Below the pieces are notes generated by a model that searched no databases, had not been told where the DNA came from, and saw nothing but the letters and a program-made list of their open reading frames with translations. Position numbers and translations under genes: made by a program. A stretch of 64,000 nucleotides of DNA from Opisthorchis felineus (lineage: Eukaryota > Platyhelminthes > Trematoda > Opisthorchiida > Opisthorchiidae), in contig SJOL01001209.1 of the NCBI GenBank assembly GCA_004794785.1, forward strand, positions 32,133 through 96,132, in the 5' to 3' direction. Of the stretch, positions 46,401 through 61,400 are shown piece after piece; position 1 is the first letter of the stretch; each line of letters starts with the position of its first letter.

Positions 46401-49400
46401 ATCAAACAGTCGATTTAGGTAGCTCGCTGAATGGGACAGTGCAGTAGTTGATAGCCTACAAGCCAGTGCGCTTATTGTCTGCGACAGGTCCGCTGTGTTC
46501 CTCTGCCAGGCGTATTTAATTTCACTGACAACGTATTGATAATGATGAATAACACAGGGACCTGCCGGTGAAATGCGTACTGTCCCATTACAGTGAATTC
46601 TTTGGGAGTCCTGTCAGCATCTTTTTATATACCTCATTTAAGAAAATGGTGGTGGCCCTGGCACACTGCGCCTGGGCAACTTCATGTAATGAAAAGCATT
46701 GTCTCTTGTGACCCCCAGGTGGGGTCGCGGCGATCCGTTGTCTGATAAGAACCAGCTCTTAGATTTCTCTGCTAAAGTAGAGGAAATGACTGGCGTTATG
46801 CCTAGCATAAGACAACTGACAAATACAATGTAACGGGTCATGCTAAGGTACAGCAGCACACTATCAAACTAATTCGGAGGTTATCCATCGTGATTCAATG
46901 GAAGTTTCTTGTTTCAACGCTGCTCCGTCTATGCAACTTACTGTCCAGGTATTGCACACGAGGTCCCCGTCTAACAAGCAGATGGATTTGGTCGATCGCG
47001 CCATGTTGCGAGAATAGGTTCAGACGAAACACACTCACGATCGCAACCCGTTGTCACAAAGATGTATGAAATGTATGTCGGAATCTGGTGAGGATTTCCT
47101 TCACACGTAGTGTTGATCGCTACCAGGCCTATAAAAGCAAACCATACGGTGCACCCAGCGCAATTTGGTCAACCGATGCGACGGCCAAAACCTGCTCCCT
47201 GTCTGGTCAAGATACCAAGGAGAGATGAGCAGAAGAGGCGATTTCTCCCTCTGTTCACCCCATACGATTACAATGAGTTCGACAATCAGACAGCCGTAAG
47301 GCTAACCTTGAGGATACTTGACCCGGTCATCCGGTGTGTCTTTTGCTTCCTTGATTCTGATTAATTTTCGCCCACAAGGATCACCCGTGCTGTTCGAAAA
47401 GTTGAGCCACCACATCTGTTTCTAACGCTAGTGTTTCTCGCATTCATCGTTTCAGAAAACTTTAGTAAACAATCGGTGGATCTGACGCCGATCAACGTTT
47501 CACTCGTGACAAAGGGCTTCATCAACCCACGTAGATAGGTTTCAAGGTTTGCCGTTTCTAAAGGTTAACAGAGAACCAACCAGCTAGGTCGCTGTTTAGC
47601 AGCAGCCAAAATCTGTTTTAGGTGTCTGCTAACGGTTTTGTTAGCGCGAGTGAGGTATTACGGCTGATGAGTGAAGGGAGAACCTACATTAATTTGATCT
47701 TGTCTTCAGATTCAGAGCATTTCAATTAAAGATTTCTCCTGAGGGTTTTTTTGTTGCTGTGCGCGTGAGGTAAAGCTACGACAACTGGATTAGGGAAAGT
47801 ATGCACATTTTGGTCGGATTTGGCTTTGTATTTCAGATCTAAACTCCTCTTTACTGACCACCGCACGCCATCGCTTGTCAAATAGCCTATTTAAAACCGT
47901 CCAAGTTCGCCAGCTCGACGCTCTGTTTTAATCAAGTCGGGATGCTTGGCGATTTCCACCTCAGCCATCAGCCGTTGTAAGTTGGGTACTTTCCGCCTCA
48001 GAACTTCCACGTTTTCCAAAACTATTCTACGTCCTGTGTCCAGGGCCGAGCCCTTAGCTAGGGCCTGACACTCATCTGCACCTCTTGGTGGTTTGCTTAC
48101 TTTTCTGCTTTGCTCGCCAATTTGTGTACAGCTCTATGTAGAAGTCAATTATTAAGACCCTTTCTAGTTAATCAAACCGCCAGGTTATCCTTTAACTGCG
48201 CCAATAACGGACATGAACTTCTCTCTCTGGAACGTTACTCTAGCTGTGTAACATCCCACGAATAATATTGTTTCCTCCGGGATGACCGTCCATATTTGTG
48301 CAATCCGTTCCTTATGGGCTTTTGACACCGGGGCTAACATCGATCTCACATGCCGCTCAGTTGAAGGTACTGGGTATTCACCTTCTTGAAGTATGTTTTT
48401 GATCCCAATTTTGTTGTTTTGGCGACCTCTTCTGTACAAAGCGCCCTCACACAACACTGAGGCAATAGTAGCGTGCATTGCTTTACAAATGAATGACAAA
48501 TATCTGAAGACGGTTTCTGTTGGTTTCTGGTAGACACCAATTTTTAACCTTTCATTAATCTTGTGCGTCATAAAGTCCGGAAAAAGTAGCGCGTCAGAGT
48601 TGACTCCATACTGAACTTAAGCTGTGGGCTCAAAGTATCGGGATACTGATAGAAATCGTTGACCTTGTCGCGTTTCGTCCCAATGAGCGTGCAAACTACC
48701 TAACGCCAAACTATTCTCGATGAACATTCGAATTCGGCTACAGCTTTCTGCTCGAGGTCCCTCGCTTGCACATCAGCCCAAACCCGAGCTCCTGAAGATC
48801 CATTTGCTGGACCTCGCTTTTGATTAAACAACTGAGTACCTGCGATTGGGACAAGTTTTTATAAGCCCAACTATATCATCATTCACTGAAAGGGGCGTCA
48901 TTTCTTGCAGTGATACGTTTGTAAGTACTCACACTTTGGTCTCGTCCGAAGTATCTATCGTCTATCTCCAGTTAACAAGAAAACTGACAGGAACTCCGTT
49001 TATCACCAAGGGAACCCTGCCATTTCGCTACCAAAATTGTATGAAACACTATAAGTGGTTAATTCCCCCGTAAATATAGAACGCCAGCCCAGAATCTGGT
49101 TGACCCACTATTGGATCGAACACGACATTTGCTTCGTGGATTTCTCCGCATTCCTAAGGCCGAGTGCACTGCACGTTTAGGATAACCGGATAGCGCTTAG
49201 CTTGCCCCAAATGACTAACCACGGATCACGAATGCCTACCGATTTCACCCATCACATCCACAGTGGCCCTAGTGTTAACCTGTAGGTTACATGTTGCTCG
49301 CCCTCATTCGTGGTGATTGTGGCCACACCCCCAAATGCAACCATAACATAATCGTGATATGATCCACTCGTTTCAATGTACTTAAGGCTCTCCAATCTGA

Positions 49401-52400
49401 TGGCGCGGTATTCAAAGCTCAGAACAATGACCAATTGCAATCCTAGTTTTTTCTCCGCTTCCGATGAAAGAAGCATTTGAAACCCGAATCCAGCATTAGG
49501 AGCTACTATCTCTGCTTCTAGGAGGCCTTTGTTCACTGAGAAGCTCAGCAACTTTTCTACCAGACCACACTCCACTTCATTTGAACAATTTGCAGTAACT
49601 TGCAAATGAGTTACTTTTTCCGTGGGTTTACCAGAAAACTGAGTAATGGGCTATGAATCCTGAAACGTATGTATCCGTCTCTGTTTGCACTGCAGACCTT
49701 AAGTGGACTTCACTTCCGCCACTCTGGGAATCTGAAAGTCTGTGGACAAGACCGCAGCCTGAAAATCGTGGCAGAAATAAATCCACCGATTGTTTACCAA
49801 ACTCCTCTGAAATAACGACCTCTCGAAAAGCTCCAGGCCTTAATCAGTGGAGTGAATGCAAGCCCTGGATCACTCCGGTCTCCGTACATTTATTGTGAAC
49901 GTAAGCTGTTTTCAATTTTCGGTACAAGTTATCCGCGCATACAACTTCCTCCAGGCTGCATGCCTCTACTAGGCAAGCACAGCTGAAATTCTGCTCCATA
50001 GAAATTCGTGTCCATTCTGTTTGAGGACAGCGCTCAGATCCTCAATCGGTGTCCAATGTATGTATTCCGACTAGATATTTACGTGTACAGGCTATTCAGA
50101 AGCATCTGGTAAGATGATTCTCGAACGCGCTGTCTCTCCTCAATGTCTCTTATCATACCAGGGATTTCTAAGCATAGATTATGTCTAACAATGGCAGTTA
50201 ACGACGAAAAACTACCATCAAAACTACAGAATGAAATCTGAGATACGTAGGTGCACAATTCAAGGGAGAGGCGCCTTGTGTGGTCGGCACAATTCGCCCA
50301 ATACATTACTTTAACAAAGGTAACCTCTAACATGGGCCATTTGTATTCTACTATGTAGGGCGTCTTAATTCCTGAAGACCGCTGTGTGGAAGGAAGAACT
50401 GTCCCATCTCAAACCCTGTTTGGAACGAAACCGACAGGTCAAGCCTCTAGATATATCTCTATGCTCAAAAGCAGCTGTCTTATCCTTACTGGAAACCATC
50501 AACAGTGTGCATCTCATGAAAGTCCAGGGTGTTTCGAACCCGTAACCTCCAGGCTAGTAGCTGAACAGAGTAGAAGCAAATCAGCACGGAAGATAAATCT
50601 GCCTGTGGCTCATTTATCGCTCGAAGAATGGGTGAAATGGTGCCCGAATGGGTCTGTCTAAAGATGTCTAACATTCACGCCAAGCCGAACCAAAACAGTG
50701 CTCCTGCTTGTCACAGAATCCAACCACGCCATCGTGTGTACTGATTCCTGAATGGTTTGTACTTTTCTGTAAACCTTATTACTACACCTCAGATATTTCA
50801 AATGTGTTTTGCGCAAAAGAAACAGATTTCCAGCGGTGTAAGTCAGACCGAAGTCAATAGTTTGATGGGAGAGGACCAGTTGCCAAGTAGAACGATACAA
50901 TACCGTACGCTCAACACCAAGCACTATTGAGACTACGAGTTATCGATCTAATCCAAGCCAAAAGTCGTGTGCAATTACTTTATTCGGTTGGGTGATGCAA
51001 GCAGCGCCTGCTGAAACGAAAGTCACGCACTAATGAGAGTAATGTAGTGACCCTTAAAACCATATGTAGCGTAAGTTCTGCTATTCGGAGCAGCCGCGGG
51101 AACGAGGCGACACACGGTGGTCTATCGATCGCCAAGTACATACAACAAAACTAGGATTCGATTGGTCGAATTACTTGTTTTACGAAAAATTAAAAATCGG
51201 ATACCTCTGATATTCAAAACGAACAGCATTGGTGGGAAGTTACACTATTTCGATGGAATCTAAACAGGTCAGCGGGTTACAAACAAAAGTACCACTAGCT
51301 GCCAAGTTAGATGCCACGTGCTGCGTATGCCAGTCGACCTACTTCCTCGAAGGGTTCTTTTCGCACAACCACGTGAAGGGTGAAAACGAGCCAGAGGCGG
51401 TCAAACAATGACTTGGCAGCGAAGTATAAAAGTCATTACCAGCAAACCCATCTGCGCTGGCCGTTGCCGTCTTCCTGGATGGGGACCCCGAGACGGGCCA
51501 CATCAATGGTTAGAGACATTGTCAGACATGGCCCAGTCGCGCCCTCAATGCTGCTCATGCATCCAAGCTATCGCTTTCAATGCATAGCTCCCTTCCCAAT
51601 CCCCCCACTTGACAGTCCACTGACAGTGCTGTATTTACGCAACAATTTATCAGCTCCCGCCTCAAATGCGCAGCTACCAACCCCACCTCCCCAAATCATC
51701 GGTGAACGAAACTGTGGCAGCTACAACCACTGTACGACAAGTACGCGGTTCTTACAGCTGACAATGATGATGATGATGCCAAGTTAGATGACGCTCTCAG
51801 TGCTAGCTTTTCTAGCCCCATAATTCCGAATAAAGAGGACTCAGTCGGCGGACCAATAGACAATTAAATCGTTCAGATGTCGTGCCTCTGTAACGCATTA
51901 TTGTCCTACAAAAAGCAAGAACGTAGTCATATTCCAAGATTGTGCAAGATTAGGTGTGCGTAATTACAGTGACAGGAGTGGATTTTCCGCCTGGAATTTC
52001 GCAATTCAATCTTGATGACAAGTTGAACTCAAACGGTGAAAAGCTGATTTGTGGGATGAAGAATTATTCGCAATAAAATCAGAAACAACGCTACATCCCA
52101 TTCCATTAGTGAGGAGACACCGTGTGTTTCCTTACCTCGCACAAAGGAATTACAAACAGAGGCATGTCAGGAGGACAGGCAACAACCTGTTCAATGCTAT
52201 CGACTCGTTTTGAGAAACTGTCACTACAGCCAGGTCGGCGAGAGCCACAAGCAAATAAGGTTGCTACAATTAGGATTTCTGGAGCCATTTTCGTGAACCT
52301 TATCGATGAAGCAGTAAAACTTCAAAGTTTGGTTGATGATGTCATGGTTTTCGTACGCCCGTCAACCGACTTGTTCTGCGATTGGTATTATCTCAGCAAT

Positions 52401-55400
52401 ATTCCAAATAAAGACTACTTTCACGAGTAGACGCCATATCACTAAATGGCGGAAGCTATTGCAGATAGGAGGTTTAGTCTTCCTGGATGACGACGAGAGT
52501 ACAAGCTGCAAAAATATGTAAAAATTCTTGATGAAACAGTCTTCTGGACATCCTGGGTTGCTGGAAATTAGAACTTCATAAAAGTAACGACCATACCACC
52601 GATAAGTACTATCATTAAGTCCTTGCAGCCCCCAGTGAATCGGCAAGACAACCGTGACAATGGAAAATAAATCAAGACTGATTAGTAAAAGTGTTGGTTT
52701 GGCCCCAGTAACGACTTAAGGACCCATACTTTTCTGCTTCCATGAAGCGCGTTTTAGGTAACCCCACATACACGACCACCAAGATAAAAAGTACATGTTA
52801 CAGTGATCTTCTAGGGTCCCTAACTGCACTGAACGGATCGCGACGTTAGACGAGTAGTTCGTTCGTGGCAGAAGAAAGCGAATTCATGCAGAAGGAAAGT
52901 TGTGTTGGCTTTCTTTAGTCCTGTAGGATATAACTTAGTGGTGAGTTCTCAGATCAAACATTCACCTGCCGACCGCATTTGTCCTATGTAATGCCATGAA
53001 GTGGAAAATGGACATGGTCAGAGCCTCTTGCATACCGACTCTTTGTGTATTACCCCAAAGTCTAAAAACGAATCTCACATAGGCTACAGCATACTGGATT
53101 ATGCCACAGTAGATGTGACGTTTTTCAACCAAAAAGAAGCACTGAGGAAACAACGATAAGGGTAAAGAGAGGCTAACTAGGACGTACCTCATATTCGAAG
53201 AATTTGTCCTCTAAAGTCTTATCACCAAAGTTGTCTCCGGTATCATCAAACAGGTTGGAATAGTTCTGCAAAGAGAAAAACGAACGAAGATAGTTCCCAA
53301 TAAGAAGCAGGAATGTTCAGCAACTGTAATGGGGCAGACACTGGGATCAGTAGATACTCTATCGAAGAGTCAGTCGATCGTCTGGACCGGAAGAACACAT
53401 GCACCAATGGGACAGAGTTGACTTGCAGAATTGAACTTTTCGTATCACTGTCTTAGAATAGTATGTAGAATATAACTGAATCGCAGTTAGAACACAACAG
53501 AGAACACTGTAGAATGACTTTTCTGTAGACGAGGAAACGATTTCCTTCAGTCCCAATTTTACCGTCGAATACTCTCAGGAAAAAAATTCGACCAATGAAC
53601 GAGCTTCAAACAGTGATTATTTGGGATTGTTTTGTTTACCCATATAGAAACAATACGGTACTCTCCCTTTATTACAACTTCGGAGATCTTAAATGAAATT
53701 GACTGTATCCGATACACTGTTGTAATATGAAGGGCTAAGTAGCCTAACATCTATGGATGTCGCAGTAGAGTCAGTACGGGGAAGACCGTTGGATACTGTA
53801 CGATTCACGCAGCCTGACCATGAGGTTGTTTTCAACTGGCTTGGTAGATAGGACAATAAATCTGGAGCTTGCTACAAGTATCACTCAACGACGAAAATCA
53901 AATGAAAATGAAAAACGATGTTGACCTAGTTTTACCGGGTCGCAAAAAGTCAATGCCGAAAGACGGTGAGTTTCACTTGAATTTCACGTCATCCGAGTAC
54001 CAGTACCGACCGAACATCAGCTCAAAACTTGTTCCATATCAGTGGAGGCTGTTCACACACACACAAGCCGAGCTAGCCTAGTATTGTATCAACCAACAGG
54101 CCAAAGACGCTCGCAAGCCCACAACAATGATGTTATGTTCGGAGGAATTTACGTGCTTCCCGTACATATACCTATTATGGGTCTGAACAAATGAGCAGCT
54201 GAGAGGGGGTGAATTAACCCAGACGGAAATTCATCACTGTAGCAGCAGTTAATGCAAACCATACTTCATTCGTCTCTGGTAAACACTTAAAACATGGCCG
54301 GCCAAGTTCAGATACAACGCAATAATGAAGGAATTGACTTTTCATACACCATGCGCTTCAGATCTCAATTTCTGACTGACAAATCATTGCTGCCACTTGG
54401 CCACGCTTTCAAGTTTTAATCCGAGTATACTCTTCCATGGGATCAGCTACATAAAGTATCTAGTCGACCAAGTGTTTTATATTCTGATGGAAATCATAAC
54501 ACTTAGATACTGCCAGGTTGTCCAGGCCTACGCAGGAATGGTCAAGGATCCGGGGTCGCGTTTCATCAGACGTAACAAGTGAAATCGGTCAAGAACCCAA
54601 ACACGTGGTTTATACGGCGTCCAGGCTTAAATGCGTACTGTCCAGTACAACGCAAGCTAATCGCAACTTATAGTTGCCGCGGACGTTTTTCAGGTTTTTT
54701 AAGACGGCTAAGTACCGTGATGGCCTTTGCAATTCCTGTGTCCGTTTCATTATCAAGTGTCAGGTTTGTTGGTAGAGTGCTGAAAAGGTAGTGAAAATCC
54801 ATACAACGTGCCAACTCATCCTGAATTATTGGCGTTTTATGTAGAGTCCCCGGTGCAGGCTAGAAAAAGTGTTTCAGAGGTATATGTAAAGCACAGCAAG
54901 ATGCCTCTGAAACAAACACCACAGTAAGGCGCTGTAATTCCGGTTTGGAATGCGAAAGTAAAGCGTATTCTTCCGCAAGCGGCCGCAGAGGGACATTGAA
55001 CAGGCACAGCAATGTGTTGGCGACAGAGCGTTTCAAACTGGGTAGATAACCATCGAATGAAATTAAACATGATATGACACCTTCGCAATGGAAGGACACT
55101 TCTGCGCGGGCAGTTGTTCAATGGAGGTTAAACACGTTGGGGCAACAACACAACCCTGCATCACTCGCGCACCGACTTAGAACTGGTTCTAAATAATTGT
55201 GGAGGCCCGCTCCAAAGCTTTCATTCCAGTGTGGAAGGCTTTGCTGGGATTGGCAAATTCGACTTACCATCGAAGATTTAATGGGATGATCGATAATGCT
55301 TCTCTGGTTACGAAGTCGAGGACTTCGGTGAAGTCCACAAAAGTGCATCAACATTTGCATCATTCAAAACAGCAACATTAATGTTGATACCAGTGCTTCA

Positions 55401-58400
55401 CTAGTATAAAACCAAAACGCTTACCTTATTATATTTGAAGTGAAAAAAAGAAGAGTGGACGGGGAGGGGACCTGGTGCTAGCCTACCACAGGCATTCTGA
55501 GGTGCCTGCACTTTCGAACGCTCAATCAAACAACCTGACAGAACAAACATTATGACATTGATTGGCCACTCTTTTTTGCAACGTCTCTGGACGAGCGCCG
55601 ATAGACATCACGGGGATCACATTTTGGAAGACGAGCCGCACCAACCACACCCCTTCACAGGCTGTCCACCTCGCAGTTGGCATCATTCAGAAGAAAGCAT
55701 GGAGAATACACGTCGTGATAGACGACGATTCGATAAATGTAACACATGACCGAGCCACAAGGGTTGATGGTGACGAATACTTCCCGCGACTGAAGTACCC
55801 ATTGCACAGCCGAAAGCCCTTGTCGTACTACCTCGTTACGAACTGGTAGACGCAATTAGATACCAGCAGCACCCCTGAGACACGCCCGCATAGGTCATGT
55901 CTCGCAACTATACGACAACACGGCCCCTACTGTTGCCTGGTACACGCGACCCCTGAGACACTGATTTGCCGTTATGACACCATAAGAGACGCAACTTCGA
56001 ACCTTCAAGATTCACGCACTGACTTCATCAGACACTTCCGTCAGAGTTAATACGATTACTGAACCTAAGAACCTCCAGTGTCTTCCAATGAATTTCAGGG
56101 GACGTGTTCGAAGGTTGCAGATTCTGAAGCAAGAATGGGCACGTTAAAGGTGCATGCCAAAAGATGGTATGATGGAAGTCAGTTTATTCAACGGTGCTTG
56201 TGTTTTCCCACGTTTTCAAAGAATAGTATGATGTCGTCGGAGCAGTCCAAACGGACAAAGTTCACGCCAGCAGCCACATGAATACCGGGGTTTGAAGACC
56301 TTTCACCGTTCACCTCATTATTTCATCGACGACCACCCTGGATAGAAATGTAAAGAAAGGATATTCTCGCTTTCAGCTCTCAGAGAACTCTGCATACACC
56401 CTCACACGGTCGGAAGTATGTGAATATGTTAACCTTATACCGAGGCATGATCTGTTGATCGAACGGAGTTAGCAGCAGAGCGTTTGACAGGATCGAACTC
56501 ACCTCTGAAGTCAAGGAATCCGAAGATTGTGAGTCGTCTGCACACAATAAGTTTCTCTAACACCTGACGGTATGTGAAGATGCAGCCGATTAAGCCTCTG
56601 CTCACTTGGTGTCCACTAGTTAAGGCTCTGTGTGCCGCCCTCAAGACGATGAAGAATCCATGACACCTTGTTGCAACGGAAGTCAAACTCGTACCCTGTG
56701 GGTTGTACGTTCACTGAAGATAGGCACTATCGTCAAGTGATCCCGGTTGTCCAGGAAGGTCTGTTTCCCACAGGCCTCGAGATAGCTCAGAGGTTAAGAC
56801 GCCGGCTTACGGACCGAAAGTTCCGTGGTTCGAATCCAACCTCAGCATCTCGACCGCTCCTGTCTAGGCTTGGGCAACCTAACAGTATCCCAACCCTCGT
56901 GCCTCCTTCCGTTGGCATGATAGCTAGGCACCGAAAGGGTGCTACAGCTGAAAGATTTGACTTTTTTGCTTCCCACAGCTGGACGCAAACAGGTCAGACA
57001 AGTACCAAGTGAGGAATTCACTGCCGTTCTTGAACAGAGCAAGAGGAAGATCGTCGGAACCAGGAGCAGAATGACTTGAGTAGAGGTACACACTTGAACA
57101 CTTCTGAGCCTGCAGGAGGTTCCATACTCACGCTCACTATTTTTGCCAAAAGTTAACAACCCAGAAGGGGAGCAGCTGGTACCCAAATGAACCGTTGCAC
57201 GAAATTTCTGCAAAACGGTCCACACGTTTTCCTTTGCAAGATATCGGAGAACCACTTCAGTCCTTGAAGGTTTCATTGACAAGAGGCTTCCGATTACCAA
57301 CCAAAAAAATCAAACGGAACAACCTGCGAGCATTTCAAATGCGTTCCGCTTCTTCCGTTTCTTCGACAAGCTCTGCCTGGTGTCATGCGATGCACAAAGT
57401 TGGACTGTCGTTGGGAACAGAAGGAATCTGTCTCCAGGCTTCCAGCAATGCCACGGTCTTATCAGAGATCCAACGTTTGGAAGGGGCTGCCTAGGTTGTA
57501 CCGCAAGTAGAAGCTTCGATGTCAAGTACAGCTTTGGACATCCCTTTCCAGTGATCATGAAATTCGACATCAGACCGGCAAGCAGGTGTCGGATGAGTAA
57601 GTCTGGCCAAGAGCGATGTGAGCGTTTTGGGGAAGCCTAAAAAGGGCAGTCAAAGGCGGCAAAGGACAAGTGCATGATCCGGGTTCATACAGGTACTCCT
57701 GAAGGAACACCAGGCAGTGATCGATCCTCGCTACTGATAACCGATGGTAATGTGATTTATTCGGGTTTGGGGCTGGTACGTCGGTGTGCACCGCGTGACC
57801 AATTGATTTTCGCAGTTCCGGAAATTGGTACTGCAAAAGAATTACATCTGAACAGCATATATATGCAGTGGGCGCTTTCCGTTGTCCGTGCGTATTGTGA
57901 CGTACCGAGTGACCACCCAACTGAGCATCAGTAGCGACAAGCCTATCTACCTCCGCGTTCATGCAACCAGCAACTACGAGGTCTGAGCTTTCAGCCCGTT
58001 TTAAAAGAACACCTAAAGCGTCATAAAAACTGTTTTTGGCAGATTCGGAGCAAAAATCCTTCCAGACATAAGCAGATAAGAAGGAAGCACGAGGGCTGGG
58101 ATACTGCCAGGTTGCCCAAGCCTAGACAGGGGAAGTCCAGAGGCAGAGATCTGGTTCGAACCACGGACCTTCCGGTCAGTAAATTCACGCTCTTACAACT
58201 GGGCCATCTCGCCCGCATAAGTAGAAATAATAAAGAGCGATGTATCTCTCGTGTCGAGATTCTTTCGTAGACGTTGCAAGACAAACTGCACAATAGAAAC
58301 TACTAACTGGTATCGAGTCAAGTAGACGCTTCCGTTCAGTGGCTCAACACAATATCCATCCCGTGCAGAGGGCGGGAGGGACAACCTAACTCGACAGTCA

Positions 58401-61400
58401 TCTTGAGCAGCACTGGACATTTGAGTTGTAAATGTTTGGGCCGTATCGGATAATGCACCAACAATCATGACCAATTGTTGAACGATCGGAGTGTGTGGTG
58501 TTTTCTGACCGTTTTTGTAACCCATCCTTCCTCTGGGAGGCGACACCTCCGCTTCGATAAATATGGAGACACTGGTCGCCTGGGAGAACATCTTACTGTT
58601 GACAGAGATCTGTTGCAGCGAACGCTATGGCCGATCGCCGCATAATAGTTCCTCGAGGCACAAAGATTCGCTGGTCTTCGGACTGCTCCCATTTGGCCTT
58701 CCTGAGCATAGGAATCATAATATATACACTCTTCGTCTTATTGTAAACGACTGTGAAACTTAACTCTATATTGATCTGAACGATAATCTTGTCGACGAAG
58801 GTTGTGCTTCACTAACTTTCAAGGCAATTTCACAGTTCACTGTGTTATCTTCAAAAACATCCTCAACATAACCAGAGAAGTTCTCGCATGTTCTGCATGA
58901 ATTCCTCTCCAGTCGCAGTTGACGTATCTTCCAATTCGCAGAAACGTCAGACGAATCCAAGAAAGGACAGGGGATGCGAACAACTACCTTCGAGACCTGA
59001 AAAACTCTGCCTTGTGACAAGCTGCATTTCCTTATATTATCGGGTGCGTTAGACTGCAGGCGTTTCAGTTCCCATCTGAATGTATTTAAAATTCGTCCTT
59101 CTACGGAAATAGATCCCAGTTTTGTTGCGGCAAAACATTCTGAATCCGTACAAACTTCGAACAGAATTGTCTATATCCAACTGATAGACTGATGAAACAG
59201 CCAGATATGTGCGATACGGACAGTAATTGCGTAAAACTACGGCTGTTTGAGGTCCCTTCAGACTGGCCGTTGAGTGAGTAAAACCGGATCGACGTTAAGC
59301 TCAATTTCAACCCTTCGTATTTTCAATAAGCTGTCTTGTTGAATGCTCAATAACATAAGTTAACGACAGCCATCACTGCTCGAGATAAAAGTATGGATTT
59401 CGTTCAATTCAACACTGAAATTTATGGCAACCAATAAACGGAGTATGGATGATCGGTTGGTCCTCGTTACCCCGTCCAGCTAACCAACAAATGTGCCATC
59501 AAATCATTCCGATTAATATGGGTGAGGATGGGGCAGTGACCTACCCGCGAGGTACTGTGTGATCTTCCCAGCCAATCCAACTTACAGTTACACTGCCGTT
59601 TGAACATGTGATCTGAGGTGAAAGTCAAACGACTGAACAAATGTCAACCTGAAGCTTGAGCGCCCATTAGTATTATTGAATGTATCGACGGCAGGAGGGT
59701 AGATGTAAGGATAGCGCTTGCCGTCTCGGTTCGCAACGAAAAGAGGGAAATGGGATGCAAACGGGGTTGATTTGAATTCAAAATTTAGTCCATTACAATT
59801 GCAAAACGTTTCCAAAGCCGCTTAGCTCGTAATACAACGGTTTTCTTTACAATCACTTTATAGAAGTGGTAATCGCCATTGAATGAGGTGTAAAAAGTAC
59901 GTCGAAAAACAGGGATTTCGTCTAGCTATTGGGGGGGGGGGGCTGTGGCATACCTTTTTTGGCTAATTGATTGTCTCGGACAGTAACTCCAACAATGTTC
60001 CCCAAAACTGTGCATTCAGTGTAGCCGACTTTCACGTACACATCACATGTCTTGAAAAGTGAAGTCTGTGTACATGTGATATGAACGGAAAGAGGCGCCT
60101 GAGCGCCAACGTGGACCACTGACCTATTATTTAACTGACGTTCTCTATCACGTCGCACTTAAGCAATCGGACTTCACAGGTGATTGTTCACGCAGTAACC
60201 TCACAGCCGGAAGTTGCTATAATCACTAGTGAGCCCTCTGGGTGACTTCCACAATGAGCTGGTCGAAAAAACTATGGTTGAGCACAGTTCTTGCCATCTA
60301 TTAGTGGCAGAAAATCAGTAGCAAATTTGCTCATAAAGTTGAAGAGAACATTTCCTCTATTTCATTACCTGAAAAAAAACGGGTTCGAGGCTAACTCTAG
60401 AATTGTAAGATGCCTGAAGAAAACAGCAATAGCATGCCCACCATACCACCCTACATCATGTTTCACCCGGTTATAACGTCCTATAACAGATACAGACTGG
60501 AACAACACTCCTATTGAAGGCGCAGCTATTTGTGTTCTACTTCAACTCGGACTTCATTCAGTTAAATTTCCAGGTGGGTACACTTCTCTCAAACACACCG
60601 CACAGTGCCCCTCTTGTTTGCAAAATAGGTCGGCATAACTCCCCACGACTAATTCCAATGGCAGAGTTTGAGTACCTAGTAAGTACTAACCGGAGTGCTG
60701 ATGGACGTGACATGCATAGACCTGTCTCAGGTTTTCCTCTAACGGACAGCAACAGTTCAACCAATTTTACCAAAAGAGGAAGTTCCACAAGAAGCTCAAA
60801 ATCACTAGGGTTGGTTACTGATGCAGAAGTTACTAAAACCATTGGAACAAGGCAATCTCTAGTTCTATCAATTTACTCACCGCATAGTAGCCAGCAACAG
60901 CCTTTACTTGGTCATAGTCGTTTGCTTTCGATAAAGCAGTCAAGCCTTCTGGATAGAGTTTACCACACTCTGGATACAGCTTGGACCTATCTTCATTTGA
61001 AAGTTCCGTCCCGAACGAGTTGATAGTGATGATAAACGCTCTCCGGTCCGCTTCGAAGGCCAAAATTTCACACATCACTTCTGCCGTTTTTCCCCCAATA
61101 GCCTTGCAGAACGCATAGAAGTCTTCCAAGTAAGCCTTGAAAAACAGTTCACAGTAGAATGATGGAACTATACAACCCACCTTGTACAAGGTATTCCGGA
61201 TGATTTCAATGTTCAATTCGTCCAGATCCTGCTCCGAAATGCAGTTGATGAAATAAGGAGCTGGTGGGAAGGTAATTTAAATTAACCACACATCTAAAAA
61301 ACATACCTAAAGGTGTATCGACCAACACTGCATTATAAAGTTCGGCGGGGTTCGAAGCTATATGGAGCGCTTCCATTTCGAGGAATGTCCCCAAAGGGTG

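Larger units (their letters stand above)
55365..58335 (-). mobile_element. Near full-length RTE-like retrotransposon with two nested SINEs
   Basis: From 5' to 3' on the - strand, endonuclease pieces come first: [14 protein letters not shown] (about 58250-58210), then past a [24 protein letters not shown] (about 58010-57950) and ARIDHCL. The linker reads [16 protein letters not shown] (about 57490) and [10 protein letters not shown] pieces follow, interrupted by a second SINE at 56773-56962. The active-site box reads LDCSDDII (about 56240). The post-RT and 3' regions run down to worn tail sequence near 55375. Many frameshifts. It lies in ATP6V0D intron 4. Confidence 0.78.

Noticed and set aside
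60514..61023. A + strand 169-residue protein
   Set aside because: It overlaps ATP6V0D exon 4 on the opposite strand; the shadow of real coding sequence explains most of its length.
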